A stretch of 64,000 nt of DNA from Streptomyces anulatus (GCF_014650675.1 NZ_BMVK01000005.1:434001-498000); one strand, 5' to 3'; numbered from the stretch's first letter, positions 25,068 through 33,414 are shown. Notes: generated by a model from the sequence alone, not told the origin. Program-made: numbers and translations.

Positions 25068-26263
25068 GCCGCACGCTCCGCTTCCGTGACGGGCAGCGGC
25101 AGGGTGACCGCCACCGCCGTGCCCTGTCCCGGCGCCGACTCCACGCTCAGCGCACCGCCGAGCGACGCGGCGCGCGCCCGCATCGCCGGCAGTCCGAAGC
25201 CGCCGTCGCCGCGCTCGTGGACCGGCGCCCCCGACGGGTCGAAGCCCTGCCCGTCGTCCACGACGTCCAGCGCCACCGAGGTGTCCATGAAGCTCAGGGT
25301 GATCTCCGCCCGTCCCGCCCGCGCATGGCGCACGGTGTTGGCCAGCGCCGACTGCGCGGTCCGCAGCAGCGCCACCTCGTACGGCGTCGGCAGCTCCACC
25401 GGGGTGCCGCTCACCGCGAACCGTACGGTCAGGTCCGGTGCGGTCGTACGGGCGCAGAGCCGCTCCAGCGCGGCGGCCAGCGAACCGTGCTCCAGGTCCG
25501 GCGGCGTCAGCGCGCGGACGAACGAACGGGCCTCGGCGAGGTTCGCCTGCGCGGCCTCGCGGGCGGCCCGCACATGCGCGGCGGCCGGTGCGTCCTCGGG
25601 CAGCGAACGCTCGGCGGCGCGCAGCAGCAACTGGATGCTGGACAGGCCCTGGGCCAGCGTGTCGTGGATCTCCCGGGCGAGGCGCTCACGCTCGGCGAGG
25701 GTCCCGGCCGTGCGTTCCGCCTCGGCCAGGTCCGCACGGGTGGCGACCAGCTCCACGATCAGCTCGCGCCGCCGTTCGCTCTCCCGGAAGAGCGCGTCGT
25801 ACCCGAGGACGGTGGCGACGGCGACCGCCGCGCCGATCAGCGGCCCGATGAACGCGCCGGGCTCGATCTCCTGCCGGTGCACGACGAAGCTGGTGATCGC
25901 GGCGCCGGCGGTGACCACGACGGCGGGCAGCGCCCACCGCATCGGCAGGATGTGGAGCTGGAGGAAGTAGAGAGGGAAGGCCACCCACAGGGCGTCCGGC
26001 GACAGGACCAGCAGCGCGGCCCACAGGGCGCCGAGACCCGCCAGCCACACGGCTCCCGCCCGGCTTCCGGGCTGTACGGAGGAGGCGAGCGGCCCCGCCG
26101 CGTACAGGGCCGCCATCAGCGCCGCCACCACCACGACCGCCGGTGCCCGCTGTGCGTCCTCGCTCACCGCGCGGACCACCGCCAGGCCCAGCAGCCCTGT
26201 CAGCAGCGCGTGCAGACAGAGCCGCAGGGCTGCCGTGACGTGGGTGTGCGAACGCGAATCCAT
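25064..26263 (-). CDS. Two-component sensor histidine kinase (HisKA_3 type)
   Basis: A 399-residue membrane kinase with about five hydrophobic N-terminal segments (residues 10-155) and almost no extracytoplasmic domain. The HisKA_3 dimerisation box is EREIHDTLAQGLSSI-like, with the phospho-accepting His200. The HATPase domain has the N-box ALANTVRHARAG and the glycine-rich VDDGQGFDPSG and GFGLPAMRARA. It partners the response regulator that overlaps its 3' end. The start at 26263 (MDSRSHTH) gives a short cytoplasmic tail before helix 1. The absence of a sensor domain suggests detection inside the membrane, as in kinases for cell-envelope antibiotics. Confidence 0.9.
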   Translation of the reverse strand: MDSRSHTHVTAALRLCLHALLTGLLGLAVVRAVSEDAQRAPAVVVVAALMAALYAAGPLASSVQPGSRAGAVWLAGLGALWAALLVLSPDALWVAFPLYFLQLHILPMRWALPAVVVTAGAAITSFVVHRQEIEPGAFIGPLIGAAVAVATVLGYDALFRESERRRELIVELVATRADLAEAERTAGTLAERERLAREIHDTLAQGLSSIQLLLRAAERSLPEDAPAAAHVRAAREAAQANLAEARSFVRALTPPDLEHGSLAAALERLCARTTAPDLTVRFAVSGTPVELPTPYEVALLRTAQSALANTVRHARAGRAEITLSFMDTSVALDVVDDGQGFDPSGAPVHERGDGGFGLPAMRARAASLGGALSVESAPGQGTAVAVTLPLPVTEAERAA

Positions 26264-26300
26264 GGTTCGTCCAGCGTAGCCGCGGCCTCCCCGGACCCGG

Positions 26301-26316
26301 TCAATCGAAAGGTTGA
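26301..26316. promoter_or_regulatory. Inverted repeat in the kinase/ABC divergent promoter
   Basis: TCAATC-GAAA-GGTTGA (5 of 6 paired positions) lies midway in the 110-bp gap between the kinase start and the permease start. It is well placed to be the site of the response regulator controlling both directions. Confidence 0.4.
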
Positions 26317-26373
26317 TCCCGGGCCCGTCCGCCGCGCGATGTTTTCCCGCCCGCGCCGCACGACGCTGGAGCC

Positions 26374-27456
26374 ATGTTCGTCGCATGGAGAGACCTTCGC
26401 TTCGCCAGGGGCCGGTTCGCGCTCATGGGCTCGGTCGTGGTGCTGATCACGCTGCTCGTGGGCCTGCTGTCCGGCCTGACCGCCGGCCTGGCCCGGGAGA
26501 ACATCTCGGCCGTCACCGGTCTGGACGCCGACCACCTGGCCTTCGCCGCGCCCCCCGACGGGCAGGCGGAGTCGTTCGCCAACTCGACCGTCCGGGAGGA
26601 CACCTGGCGGACCTGGGCCGGACGGGCCGGGGTCGAGGCCGCCCAGCCGGTCGGCATCCGGACCCTGAACGCCACCGCCGCCGGTGAGCGGACCGCCGCC
26701 GTGTCGGCCTTCGGCGTCGAACCGGACGGCACCCTCGGGCCGGAGGGGATCGGCCCGGGGCGGGTCGTGCTCTCCGAGAAGGCGGCCGAGGAGCTCGGCG
26801 TCACGGCGGGCGACAGGATCGCGCTCGGCCGGACCGAGCGGGAGATCGCCGCCGTCGCCACGGACGCCTCGTACAGCCACACCCCCGTCGTCTGGACCTC
26901 GCTCGACGACTGGCAGCAGCTCGGCCACGACGGCGCCGGGCCCGCCGAACAGGCGACCGTGATCGCCCTGACCACCACCGGTGGCGCCGACCTCGCGGCG
27001 GGGGACGAGGCGGCGGGCACCAGCACGCTCACGCTCGACGACTCCCTCACGGCCATCGGCTCCTACCAGGCGGAGAACGGTTCGCTGCAACTGATGCGCG
27101 GCTTCCTCTTCGCCATCTCCGCGCTCGTCATCGGGGCGTTCTTCACCGTGTGGACGATCCAGCGCAGCGGCGACGTCGCCGTGCTGAAGGCGCTCGGCGC
27201 GTCGACCCCGTACCTCCTGCGCGACGCGCTGGGACAGGCCGTGGTGATGCTCGCGCTCGGTACGGGGCTGGGCACCGTGCTGGCCGCCGGGGCCGGGATC
27301 CTGATCGGCGGGGGAGCCGTGCCGTTCGTCCTGGACGCGGCGACCGTCCTCGTCCCGGCCGCCGTGATGATCGCCCTCGGCGCGCTCGGGGCCGCCCTGT
27401 CCATCCGGCGGATCACCGCCGTCGACCCGCTCACCGCACTCGGGAGTGCCCGATGA
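26374..27456 (+). CDS. ABC transporter permease, FtsX/MacB type
   Basis: A 360-residue permease with the FtsX topology. The first membrane helix is at about 15-35 (FALMGSVVVLITLLVGLLSGL), followed by a large extracytoplasmic domain (about 40-230). Three helices then follow near the C-terminus (about 235-265, 290-320 and 325-345). The conserved loop VAVLKALGASTPYLLRDALGQ lies between them, and the cytoplasmic end is DPLTALGSAR. It pairs with the ATPase whose ATG overlaps its TGA. Exporters of this kind remove peptides, lipids or antibiotics. GGAG is 2 nt before the ATG. Likely controlled by the divergent two-component system. Confidence 0.9.
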   Translation: MFVAWRDLRFARGRFALMGSVVVLITLLVGLLSGLTAGLARENISAVTGLDADHLAFAAPPDGQAESFANSTVREDTWRTWAGRAGVEAAQPVGIRTLNATAAGERTAAVSAFGVEPDGTLGPEGIGPGRVVLSEKAAEELGVTAGDRIALGRTEREIAAVATDASYSHTPVVWTSLDDWQQLGHDGAGPAEQATVIALTTTGGADLAAGDEAAGTSTLTLDDSLTAIGSYQAENGSLQLMRGFLFAISALVIGAFFTVWTIQRSGDVAVLKALGASTPYLLRDALGQAVVMLALGTGLGTVLAAGAGILIGGGAVPFVLDAATVLVPAAVMIALGALGAALSIRRITAVDPLTALGSAR

Positions 27457-28133
27457 CGCTCACCCTGACCGACGTCACCCTCACCTACCCGGACGGCGAG
27501 GGGCGGCTGACCGCCCTGGACCGGGTCTCGCTGGACGTGCCCCCGGGCACGCTCACCGCCGTCGTCGGACCGTCCGGCTCGGGCAAGTCGAGCCTGCTCG
27601 CCGCCGCCGCCACCCTGGTCACCCCGGACTCCGGCGAGGTCGTGGTGGCCGGTACGCCGACGGCGGGCCTCGGCGGGGCCGGGCGGGCGGCCCTGCGCCG
27701 GGAGCACATCGGCATCGTCTTCCAGCAGCCCAACCTGCTGCCCTCGCTGACCGCCGCCGAACAGCTCCAGGTGATGCGCCACCTGTCCGGCGGGTCCGCC
27801 CGCAGCGCCCGCCGCCGGGCCCTGGAGCTGCTGGACGCGGTCGGCCTGGCCGACCGCGCCGACCGGCGGCCGCACCAGCTGTCGGGCGGTCAGCGCCAGC
27901 GGATCAACATCGCACGGGCGCTGATGAACGAGCCGGCGGTCCTGCTCGTCGACGAGCCGACCAGCGCACTCGACCACGAGCGCGGCGCGGCCGTACTCGA
28001 TCTGCTGGTCGCTCTGACGCGGGAGCGCGCCACCGCCACCGTGCTGGTCACGCACGATCTGGCGCACCTGGAGCGGATGGACCGCACGGTGACGATGGAC
28101 GACGGGCGGCTGACCGTCCCGGCCGGGGTCTGA
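27453..28133 (+). CDS. ABC transporter ATP-binding protein (LolD/MacB type)
   Basis: A 226-residue ATPase with Walker A GPSGSGKSS (about 36-44), Q-loop FQQPNLLPSLT, signature LSGGQRQRINIARAL, Walker B LLVDEPTSALD and switch His VLVTHDLAHL. The size and the QQPNLLPSLT Q-loop are typical of exporters that work with FtsX-like permeases. The start ATG at 27453 overlaps the permease stop by four bases, which fixes the start and indicates coupled translation. A strong hairpin follows the stop. Confidence 0.94.
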   Translation: MTLTLTDVTLTYPDGEGRLTALDRVSLDVPPGTLTAVVGPSGSGKSSLLAAAATLVTPDSGEVVVAGTPTAGLGGAGRAALRREHIGIVFQQPNLLPSLTAAEQLQVMRHLSGGSARSARRRALELLDAVGLADRADRRPHQLSGGQRQRINIARALMNEPAVLLVDEPTSALDHERGAAVLDLLVALTRERATATVLVTHDLAHLERMDRTVTMDDGRLTVPAGV

Positions 28134-28136
28134 GAC

Positions 28137-28176
28137 GAGGAGCGGCGGGCCCAGGTCACCGGGCCCGCCGCTCCTC
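28137..28176. terminator. Bidirectional hairpin terminator between the ABC ATPase and IclR genes
   Basis: Arms GAGGAGCGGCGGGCCC (28137-28152) and its exact complement (28161-28176) enclose an 8-base loop. It lies between convergent stop codons. Confidence 0.88.
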
Positions 28177-28180
28177 GGGC

Positions 28181-28984
28181 TCAGCCGCCGTTCGTGCCGT
28201 TGCTCGCCAGCGCGTCGGACAGCTCTCCCGCGACCTGCTGGAGGATCGGCACGATCCGCTCCGTCGCCGCCTCCGTCACCCGTCCGGCCGGGCCCGAGAT
28301 GGAGATCGCGGCCGAGGTGGGGGAGTTCGGCACGGAGACCGCGAGGCACCGCACGCCGATCTCCTGCTCGTTGTCGTCCACCGCGTACCCGGCGCGGCGC
28401 ACCAGCTCCAGGGCGTCGAGGAAGCCCTCCGGGGTGGTGATCGTCTTCTCCGTCGCGGCGGGCATGCCGGTACGGGCCAGGAGTGCGCGGACCTCGTCGG
28501 CGGGGGTGTGCGCGAGGAGCGCCTTGCCCACGCCGGTGGAGTGGGGCAGGACCCGGCGGCCGACCTCGGTGAACATCCGCATGGAGTGCTTGGACGGCAC
28601 CTGGGCGACGTACACGATCTCGTCCCCGTCCAGCAGCGCCATGTTCGCCGTCTCGCCGGTCTCCTCCACCAGTCGGCTGAGGTAGGGGCGGGCCCAGGTG
28701 CCCAGCAGCCGGGAGGCGGACTCGCCGAGCCGGATCAGCCGGGGGCCCAGCGCGTAGCGGCGGTTGGGCTGCTGGCGTACGTATCCGCAGACGACCAGGG
28801 TGCGCATCAGCCGGTGGATGGTCGGCAGGGGAAGACCGCTGCTCGCGGACAGCTCGCTCAGTCCGACCTCGCCCCCGGCGTCGGCCATCCGCTCCAGCAG
28901 ATCGAAGGCGCGCTCAAGGGACTGCACCCCACCGCTGGAACCGGAGGGCTTGGAGTCGGCTGTGCTGGCGTGGGACGGCGGCAC
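28181..28984 (-). CDS. allR: IclR family transcriptional regulator of allantoin genes (AllR-like)
   Basis: A 267-residue regulator. The N-terminal winged helix (about 18-80) has SLERAFDLLERMA, VGLSELSASSGLPLPTIHRLMRTL and the wing YVRQQPNRRYALG. The C-terminal IclR effector domain has VYVAQVPSKHSMRM, STGVGKALLAH, GYAVDDNEQEIGVRCLAVSV and AISISGP. The domain binds small acids such as glyoxylate or allantoate derivatives. It is divergent from allantoinase, with a 336-bp shared region carrying a perfect palindrome. In Streptomyces an IclR protein in this position (AllR, recalled) represses allantoin use. The GTG start at 28984 has AAAGGA 8 nt upstream. The gene symbol rests on context. Confidence 0.85.
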   Translation of the reverse strand: MPPSHASTADSKPSGSSGGVQSLERAFDLLERMADAGGEVGLSELSASSGLPLPTIHRLMRTLVVCGYVRQQPNRRYALGPRLIRLGESASRLLGTWARPYLSRLVEETGETANMALLDGDEIVYVAQVPSKHSMRMFTEVGRRVLPHSTGVGKALLAHTPADEVRALLARTGMPAATEKTITTPEGFLDALELVRRAGYAVDDNEQEIGVRCLAVSVPNSPTSAAISISGPAGRVTEAATERIVPILQQVAGELSDALASNGTNGG

Positions 28985-29320
28985 GTCAACGGTCCTTTCG
29001 AAGCGGAAGGCAAGGCAGCAGCCTACCGGGCGGTTCCCGATCGGCCCACAGCTCCCCGGTCGGCGTCGGTGCCGGTCAGGGGCTGTTTTGTCCGGGTGCC
29101 GACGGTCGGTGCGGACGGCTCGGCGCCACCTCTCCTGGCCCATGCTACGTTCCGCAGTTCGAAATATGACTTTTACTTTGTGGAAACCTCCAGTCGGACG
29201 GCAGGGGTGGCCCGGGGGGTCCCCGTGGCGGAAGGTGGGGTCTTGACGAGGGCGATTCCCGAGTGAAGACTCCATCGAAGCTTCAACAGTTCGTTGAATT
29301 CCTGGAGTGAAGGAGCACAG
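28985..29320. promoter_or_regulatory. Divergent IclR-allantoinase control region
   Basis: A 336-bp gap without a convincing gene. It holds an A/T-rich patch (29155-29190) including the palindrome TTCGAA, a possible -35 TTGACG (29243-29248), the 17-bp palindrome at 29282-29298, an outer symmetric pair ACTCCA (29269-29274) and TGGAGT (29303-29308), and the AAGGAG site of allantoinase (29310-29315). Confidence 0.55.
29282..29298. promoter_or_regulatory. Perfect 17-bp palindromic operator candidate upstream of allantoinase
   Basis: TTCAAC-AGTTC-GTTGAA, six-base perfect arms with a 5-base centre, 22 bp before the GTG start of allantoinase. A close relative lies before malate synthase (23130-23146). 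A binding site for the adjacent IclR regulator is the simplest reading. Confidence 0.6.
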
Positions 29321-30664
29321 GTGTCCGGTCCGGACGTGAACCTGATACTGCGCTCGACGCGCGTCGTCACCCCCGAGGGGACCCGTCCGGCGGCGGTCGC
29401 CGTCGCGGGCGGGACGATCGACGCGGTCCTGCCGTACGACACCGAGGCGCCCGCGGGCGCCCGCCTGGAGGACTTCGGCGACGACGTCCTGCTGCCCGGC
29501 CTGGTCGACACCCACGTCCATGTGAACGACCCCGGCCGCACCGCGTGGGAGGGCTTCTACACCGCCACCCGTGCGGCGGCGGCGGGCGGGATCACCACGC
29601 TCCTGGACATGCCCCTCAACTCCCTCCCGCCGACCACCACCGTCGAGAACCTGCGGATCAAGCAGCAGGTCGCGGCCCCCAAGGCGCACGTCGACACCGG
29701 CTTCTGGGGCGGGGCGATCCCGTCCAACGTCAAGGACCTGCGCCCGCTGTACGAGGCCGGCGTCTTCGGCTTCAAGTGCTTCCTGTCGCCCTCCGGCGTC
29801 GAGGAGTTCCCGGAGCTGGACCAGGAGCAGCTGGCCCGCTCCATGGCGGAGATCACCGGATTCGGCGGGCTGCTCATCGTGCACGCGGAGGACCCGCACC
29901 ATCTGGCCGAGGCCCCGCAGCGCTCCGGGCCCGCCTACGCGGACTTCCTCGCCTCCCGCCCGCGCGACGCCGAGAACACCGCGATCGAAGGGCTCATCGC
30001 CCACGCCAAGCGGCTGAACGCCCGCGTCCACGTCCTGCACCTCTCCTCCAGCGACGCGCTGCCGCTGATCGCCGCCGCCAAGCGCGAGGGCGTCCGCGTC
30101 ACCGTCGAGTCCTGCCCGCACTTCCTCACCCTCACCGCCGAGGAAGTGCCGGACGGGGCGACGGAGTTCAAGTGCTGCCCGCCGATCCGCGAGGCCGCCA
30201 ACCAGGACGCGCTCTGGGCCGGGCTCGCCGACGGGACCATCGACTGCATCGTCTCCGACCACTCGCCGTGCACCACCGACCTGAAGACCCCGGACTTCGC
30301 CTCCGCCTGGGGCGGCATCTCCTCCCTCCAGCTCGGCCTCCCCGCCATCTGGACCGAGGCCCGCAAGCGCGGCCACTCCCTCGACGACGTCGCCCGCTGG
30401 ATGTCCGCGGCCCCCGCCGCGCTGGCCGGGCTGACCCGCAAGGGCGCCATCGAGGCCGGGCGCGACGCCGACTTCGCGGTCCTCGCCCCCGACGCGACCT
30501 TCACCGTCGACCCCGCCGAGCTCTTCCACCGCAACCAGGTCACCGCCTACGCCGGGAAGACCCTGCACGGCGTCGTCCGCTCCAGCTGGCTGCGCGGTGT
30601 CCGCATCGCCTCCGACGGCGTACTCGCCGAGCCCGCCGGCCGCCTCCTCGAACGCGACCACTGA
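29321..30664 (+). CDS. allB: Allantoinase
   Basis: A 447-residue amidohydrolase that opens allantoin to allantoate in purine breakdown. Metal ligands of the cyclic amidohydrolase family are present: VDTHVHVNDPGRT (HxH), the lysine that becomes carboxylated in GFKCFLSPSG, His in LIVHAEDPH, His in VHVLHLSSSDALP, and the last Asp in CIVSDHSPCT. The GTG start at 29321 is chosen because AAGGAG ends 5 nt upstream; the protein then begins with the hydantoinase-like strand NLILRSTRVVTPEG. Allantoicase follows after 25 bp, so they form an operon. Probably repressed through the palindrome just upstream. Confidence 0.95.
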   Translation: MSGPDVNLILRSTRVVTPEGTRPAAVAVAGGTIDAVLPYDTEAPAGARLEDFGDDVLLPGLVDTHVHVNDPGRTAWEGFYTATRAAAAGGITTLLDMPLNSLPPTTTVENLRIKQQVAAPKAHVDTGFWGGAIPSNVKDLRPLYEAGVFGFKCFLSPSGVEEFPELDQEQLARSMAEITGFGGLLIVHAEDPHHLAEAPQRSGPAYADFLASRPRDAENTAIEGLIAHAKRLNARVHVLHLSSSDALPLIAAAKREGVRVTVESCPHFLTLTAEEVPDGATEFKCCPPIREAANQDALWAGLADGTIDCIVSDHSPCTTDLKTPDFASAWGGISSLQLGLPAIWTEARKRGHSLDDVARWMSAAPAALAGLTRKGAIEAGRDADFAVLAPDATFTVDPAELFHRNQVTAYAGKTLHGVVRSSWLRGVRIASDGVLAEPAGRLLERDH

Positions 30665-30689
30665 CCGTGCCCGAAAGGAACTCCTGACC

Positions 30690-31820
30690 ATGACGGACGC
30701 CGCGATACCGCGCTTCACCGGCGACGCAAGCCCCTACGCGGGCGGCGACCCGTACGCCGACCACCGCACCGCCGACTTCCCCTTCACCCACCTCGTCGAC
30801 CTGGCCGACCGCCGTCTCGGGGCGGGAGTCATCGCCGCCAACGACGAGTTCTTCGCCGAGCGCGAGAACCTCCTCAAGCCCGGGCCCGCCGTCTTCGACC
30901 CGGAGCACTTCGGGCACAAGGGCAAGATCATGGACGGCTGGGAGACCCGCCGCCGACGCGGAGTCGGCGCCGCCGAACCCCACCCCACCGCCGACGACCA
31001 CGACTGGGCCCTCGTCCGGCTCGGCGCGCCCGGCGTCATCCGGGGCATCGTCCTGGACACCGCCCACTTCCGGGGCAACTACCCGCAGGCGGTCTCCGTC
31101 GAGGCGGTCGCCCTGCCCGGCTCCCCGTCCCCCGAGGACCTCCTCGCCCCCGACGTGAAGTGGACGACGCTCGTCCCCCGTACGGCGGTCGGCGGCCACG
31201 CGGCCAACGGGTTCGCCGTCGACGCCGAGCAGCGCTTCACCCACCTGCGGATCAACCAGCACCCGGACGGCGGGATCGCCCGGCTGCGCGTCCACGGAGA
31301 GGTCGCCCCCGACCCCGCCTGGCTCGGCGCGCTCGGTACGTTCGACCTCGCGGCCCTGGAGAACGGCGGCCTGGTCGAGGACGCCTCCGACCGCTTCTAC
31401 TCCCCGGCCACCAACACCATCCAGCCGGGCCGCTCGCGGAAGATGGACGACGGCTGGGAGACCCGCCGCCGGCGCGACAAGGGCAACGACTGGATCAGCT
31501 ACCGCCTCGCCGCGCAGTCCGGGATCCGGGCCGTCGAGATCGACACCGCCTACCTCAAGGGCAACTCCGCCGGCTGGGCGAGCCTTTCGGTCCGGGACGG
31601 CGGGAACGCCGGGGACGGCGACTGGACGGAGGTCCTTCCCCGGACCCGGCTCCAGCCCGACACCAACCACCGCTTCGTCCTGGACGGGCCGGTCCGGGCC
31701 ACGCACGTACGGATCGACATCTTCCCGGACGGCGGCATCTCCCGGCTCCGGCTGTTCGGATCGCTCACCGACGAGGGCGCCGCCGCCCTGGCGGCCCGTC
31801 ACCGGGAGCTGGGCGGCTGA
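30690..31820 (+). CDS. alc: Allantoicase
   Basis: A 376-residue enzyme that splits allantoate into ureidoglycolate and urea. It shows the two internally repeated allantoicase domains, each with the conserved GKIMDGWETRRRR / RKMDDGWETRRRR block (about 85 and 252). Each domain also has a later H-[VL]-R-I segment followed by PDGGI[AS]RLR (HLRINQHPDGGIARLRVHG; HVRIDIFPDGGISRLRLFG). GAAAGGAA precedes the ATG by about 10 nt. Downstream lies a strong hairpin. Ureidoglycolate gives glyoxylate, which links the operon to malate synthase. Confidence 0.95.
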   Translation: MTDAAIPRFTGDASPYAGGDPYADHRTADFPFTHLVDLADRRLGAGVIAANDEFFAERENLLKPGPAVFDPEHFGHKGKIMDGWETRRRRGVGAAEPHPTADDHDWALVRLGAPGVIRGIVLDTAHFRGNYPQAVSVEAVALPGSPSPEDLLAPDVKWTTLVPRTAVGGHAANGFAVDAEQRFTHLRINQHPDGGIARLRVHGEVAPDPAWLGALGTFDLAALENGGLVEDASDRFYSPATNTIQPGRSRKMDDGWETRRRRDKGNDWISYRLAAQSGIRAVEIDTAYLKGNSAGWASLSVRDGGNAGDGDWTEVLPRTRLQPDTNHRFVLDGPVRATHVRIDIFPDGGISRLRLFGSLTDEGAAALAARHRELGG

Positions 31821-31842
31821 TCCCCGACCGCGCCGGGCACCC

Positions 31843-31877
31843 GGCACACCGCAATCGCAGGGGGATCGCGGTGTGCC
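31843..31877. terminator. Hairpin terminator after allantoicase
   Basis: GGCACACCGC (31843-31852) and GCGGTGTGCC (31868-31877) are exact complements around a 15-base loop, 22 bp after the allantoicase stop. Confidence 0.8.
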
Positions 31878-31983
31878 CGGCCGATCCCGTTACGTGAGGG
31901 TGTGTCACCCTGGTCGAGGTGCGGCGAGCAGGCCCTGAGGGCCGGGCGCCGCACCTTCCGACGTCCTCGACCAGGAGCCCCCC

Positions 31984-32307
31984 ATGATCTTCATCGCCGT
32001 CAAGTTCACCGCCCTCGACCCCGAGGAGTGGCTCACCCGGCTGGACGGCTTCACCGTCGCCACCCGCCGCGAGCCCGGCAACCTCTTCTTCGACTGGTCG
32101 CACAGTGTGGAGAACCCCGACCAGTTCGTCCTGCTGGAGGCCTTCGCCGACGCGGCGGCGGGCGAGGCGCACGTGAACTCCGACCACTTCAAGGCGGCGA
32201 TCGCGACGATGTCGGAGCTGGTGGCCGAGGTCCCCGAGATCATCAACGTCGAGGTGGAGGGCACCGGCTGGTCCCGGATGGCGGAAGTCACCCCGCGCCA
32301 CCGCTGA
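31984..32307 (+). CDS. Antibiotic biosynthesis monooxygenase (ABM) domain protein, putative quinol monooxygenase
   Basis: A 107-residue single ferredoxin-like ABM domain: IFIAVKFTA first strand, TRREPGNLFFDWSHSVENPDQFVLLEAFADAAAGEAHVNSDHFKAA in the centre, and VPEIINVEVEG last strand. The conserved N-SDHF helix is present. Such proteins act as small cofactor-free oxygenases or stress proteins (YgiN/LsrG-like); the substrate is unknown. AGGAG lies 6 nt before the ATG. It follows the allantoicase terminator and ends 13 bp before an inverted-repeat element, so it is probably a single-gene unit. Confidence 0.82.
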   Translation: MIFIAVKFTALDPEEWLTRLDGFTVATRREPGNLFFDWSHSVENPDQFVLLEAFADAAAGEAHVNSDHFKAAIATMSELVAEVPEIINVEVEGTGWSRMAEVTPRHR

Positions 32308-32320
32308 CCGGCACGTCCCG

Positions 32321-32438
32321 CTAGGTCCTGTCCGACCCTTCCCGTCTGCCTCACGACGCCATGCACGCGCTCTCGCACGCACCTGACGCCGCGCGGCCGC
32401 CCTGCGGGCGACGACGGGAAGGGTCAGACAGGCCCTAG
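32321..32438. repeat. 118-bp element with 26-bp imperfect terminal inverted repeats
   Basis: The left arm starts CTAGGTCCTGTCCGACCC (32321-32346). The right arm (32413-32438) is its complement with 24 of 26 matches. The ends are CTAG on both sides. No coding sequence lies between. The right end supplies the TAG stop codon of the aldo-keto reductase. I recall similar palindromic elements in many Streptomyces intergenic gaps. Confidence 0.8.
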
Positions 32439-33265
32439 AACTCCTCGTGGGACTCCGGGTCGCCGCCGAACCGCCGCTGCCGCCCCGAAGCGATCGTCGT
32501 CAGCTCCTGCGCCGTCAGCTCGAACCCGAACAGATCGAGGTTCTCGCGCTGCCGGCCCGGGTCCGCCGACTTCGGGATCGGCACCGCGCCCAGCTGGGTG
32601 TGCCAGCGCAGCACCACCTGCCCGGGGCTCACCCCGTGGTCCTCCGCGATGGCCACGATCGAGGGATCCTCCAGCACCTCGCGGCCCCGGGCCAGCGGGC
32701 TCCAGCTCTCCGTGACGACGCCCTTCGCCGCGTGCACCGCCCGCAGCTCCTCCTGCGGGAGCAGCGGATGCATCTCGATCTGGTTCACCGAGGGCAGCAC
32801 GCCCGTCTCCCGTTCCAGCCGCTCCAGATGCGTGGCGGTGAAGTTGGAGACGCCGATCGAGCGGACGAGACCGTCCTCGCGGAGCCGGATCATCGCCTTC
32901 CAGGTGTCCACGTACTTGTCGACGCGGGGGAGCGGCCAGTGGATCAGGTAGAGGTCGACGTACTCGACGCCCAGGCGGGCCCTCGACTCCTCGAACGAGG
33001 CGAGCGTCTCCTCGTAACCGTGGTGCCGGCCGGGCACCTTCGTGGTGACGAGGACCTCCTCGCGAGGGACCCCGCTGCGGGCGATCCCCCGGCCGGTGCC
33101 GGTCTCGTTGCCGTAGTTGAGGGCCGTGTCGACCAGCCGGTAGCCGAGCTCCAGGGCCCCGGCGACGGCCTCCTCGGCCGCCGCGTCGTCCAGCGGGTAG
33201 GTGCCGAGCCCCACCGCGGGGAGCCGCGTGCCGTCGTTGAGCGCCTGAACCGGTGTGCCGGACAT
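32435..33265 (-). CDS. Aldo/keto reductase (AKR5-like)
   Basis: A 276-residue NADPH-dependent carbonyl reductase with the (beta/alpha)8 fold. The catalytic tetrad is visible: Asp in RLVDTALNYGNE, Tyr in the same segment, Lys in VLVTTKVPG and His in YLIHWPLP. Other family motifs are GVSNF and NQIEMHPLLPQEEL, and the cofactor end PIPKSADPGRQRENLDLF. It is encoded downstream of an SDR gene on the same strand (gap 149 bp), both behind a TetR gene, and may form a detoxification unit. The stop TAG lies within the terminal CTAG of the inverted-repeat element. Start ATG at 33265; no strong ribosome binding site is seen. Confidence 0.92.
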   Translation of the reverse strand: MSGTPVQALNDGTRLPAVGLGTYPLDDAAAEEAVAGALELGYRLVDTALNYGNETGTGRGIARSGVPREEVLVTTKVPGRHHGYEETLASFEESRARLGVEYVDLYLIHWPLPRVDKYVDTWKAMIRLREDGLVRSIGVSNFTATHLERLERETGVLPSVNQIEMHPLLPQEELRAVHAAKGVVTESWSPLARGREVLEDPSIVAIAEDHGVSPGQVVLRWHTQLGAVPIPKSADPGRQRENLDLFGFELTAQELTTIASGRQRRFGGDPESHEEF

Positions 33266-33356
33266 GTACTGGTCCCGTCCTTCCCGTCGCTGCCCCCGTC
33301 CCGGCCAGCGTAGGGGCGTGGCGGGGACGGGGGCAGCCGGACGGGGCCGACGGGGG

Positions 33357-33408
33357 GCGCTCCGGGGCGGCGGACGGGGCGGACGGGGGGAGCGCTCCGG
33401 GGCGGCGG
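33357..33408. repeat. 17-bp direct repeat just beyond the SDR stop codon
   Basis: GCGCTCCGGGGCGGCGG occurs at 33357-33373 and 33392-33408, within two about 35-bp similar blocks that end 6 bp from the minus-strand SDR stop. Confidence 0.75.
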
Positions 33409-33414
33409 TGCGGC

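Noticed and set aside
29557..30543. Minus-strand frames opposite allantoinase
   Set aside because: No ribosome sites or motifs, and the plus strand is an unambiguous amidohydrolase.
32332..32430. Possible small RNA or hairpin attenuator in the 118-bp element
   Set aside because: The long arms could form RNA, but there is no promoter or conserved core visible. The repeat-element explanation is simpler.
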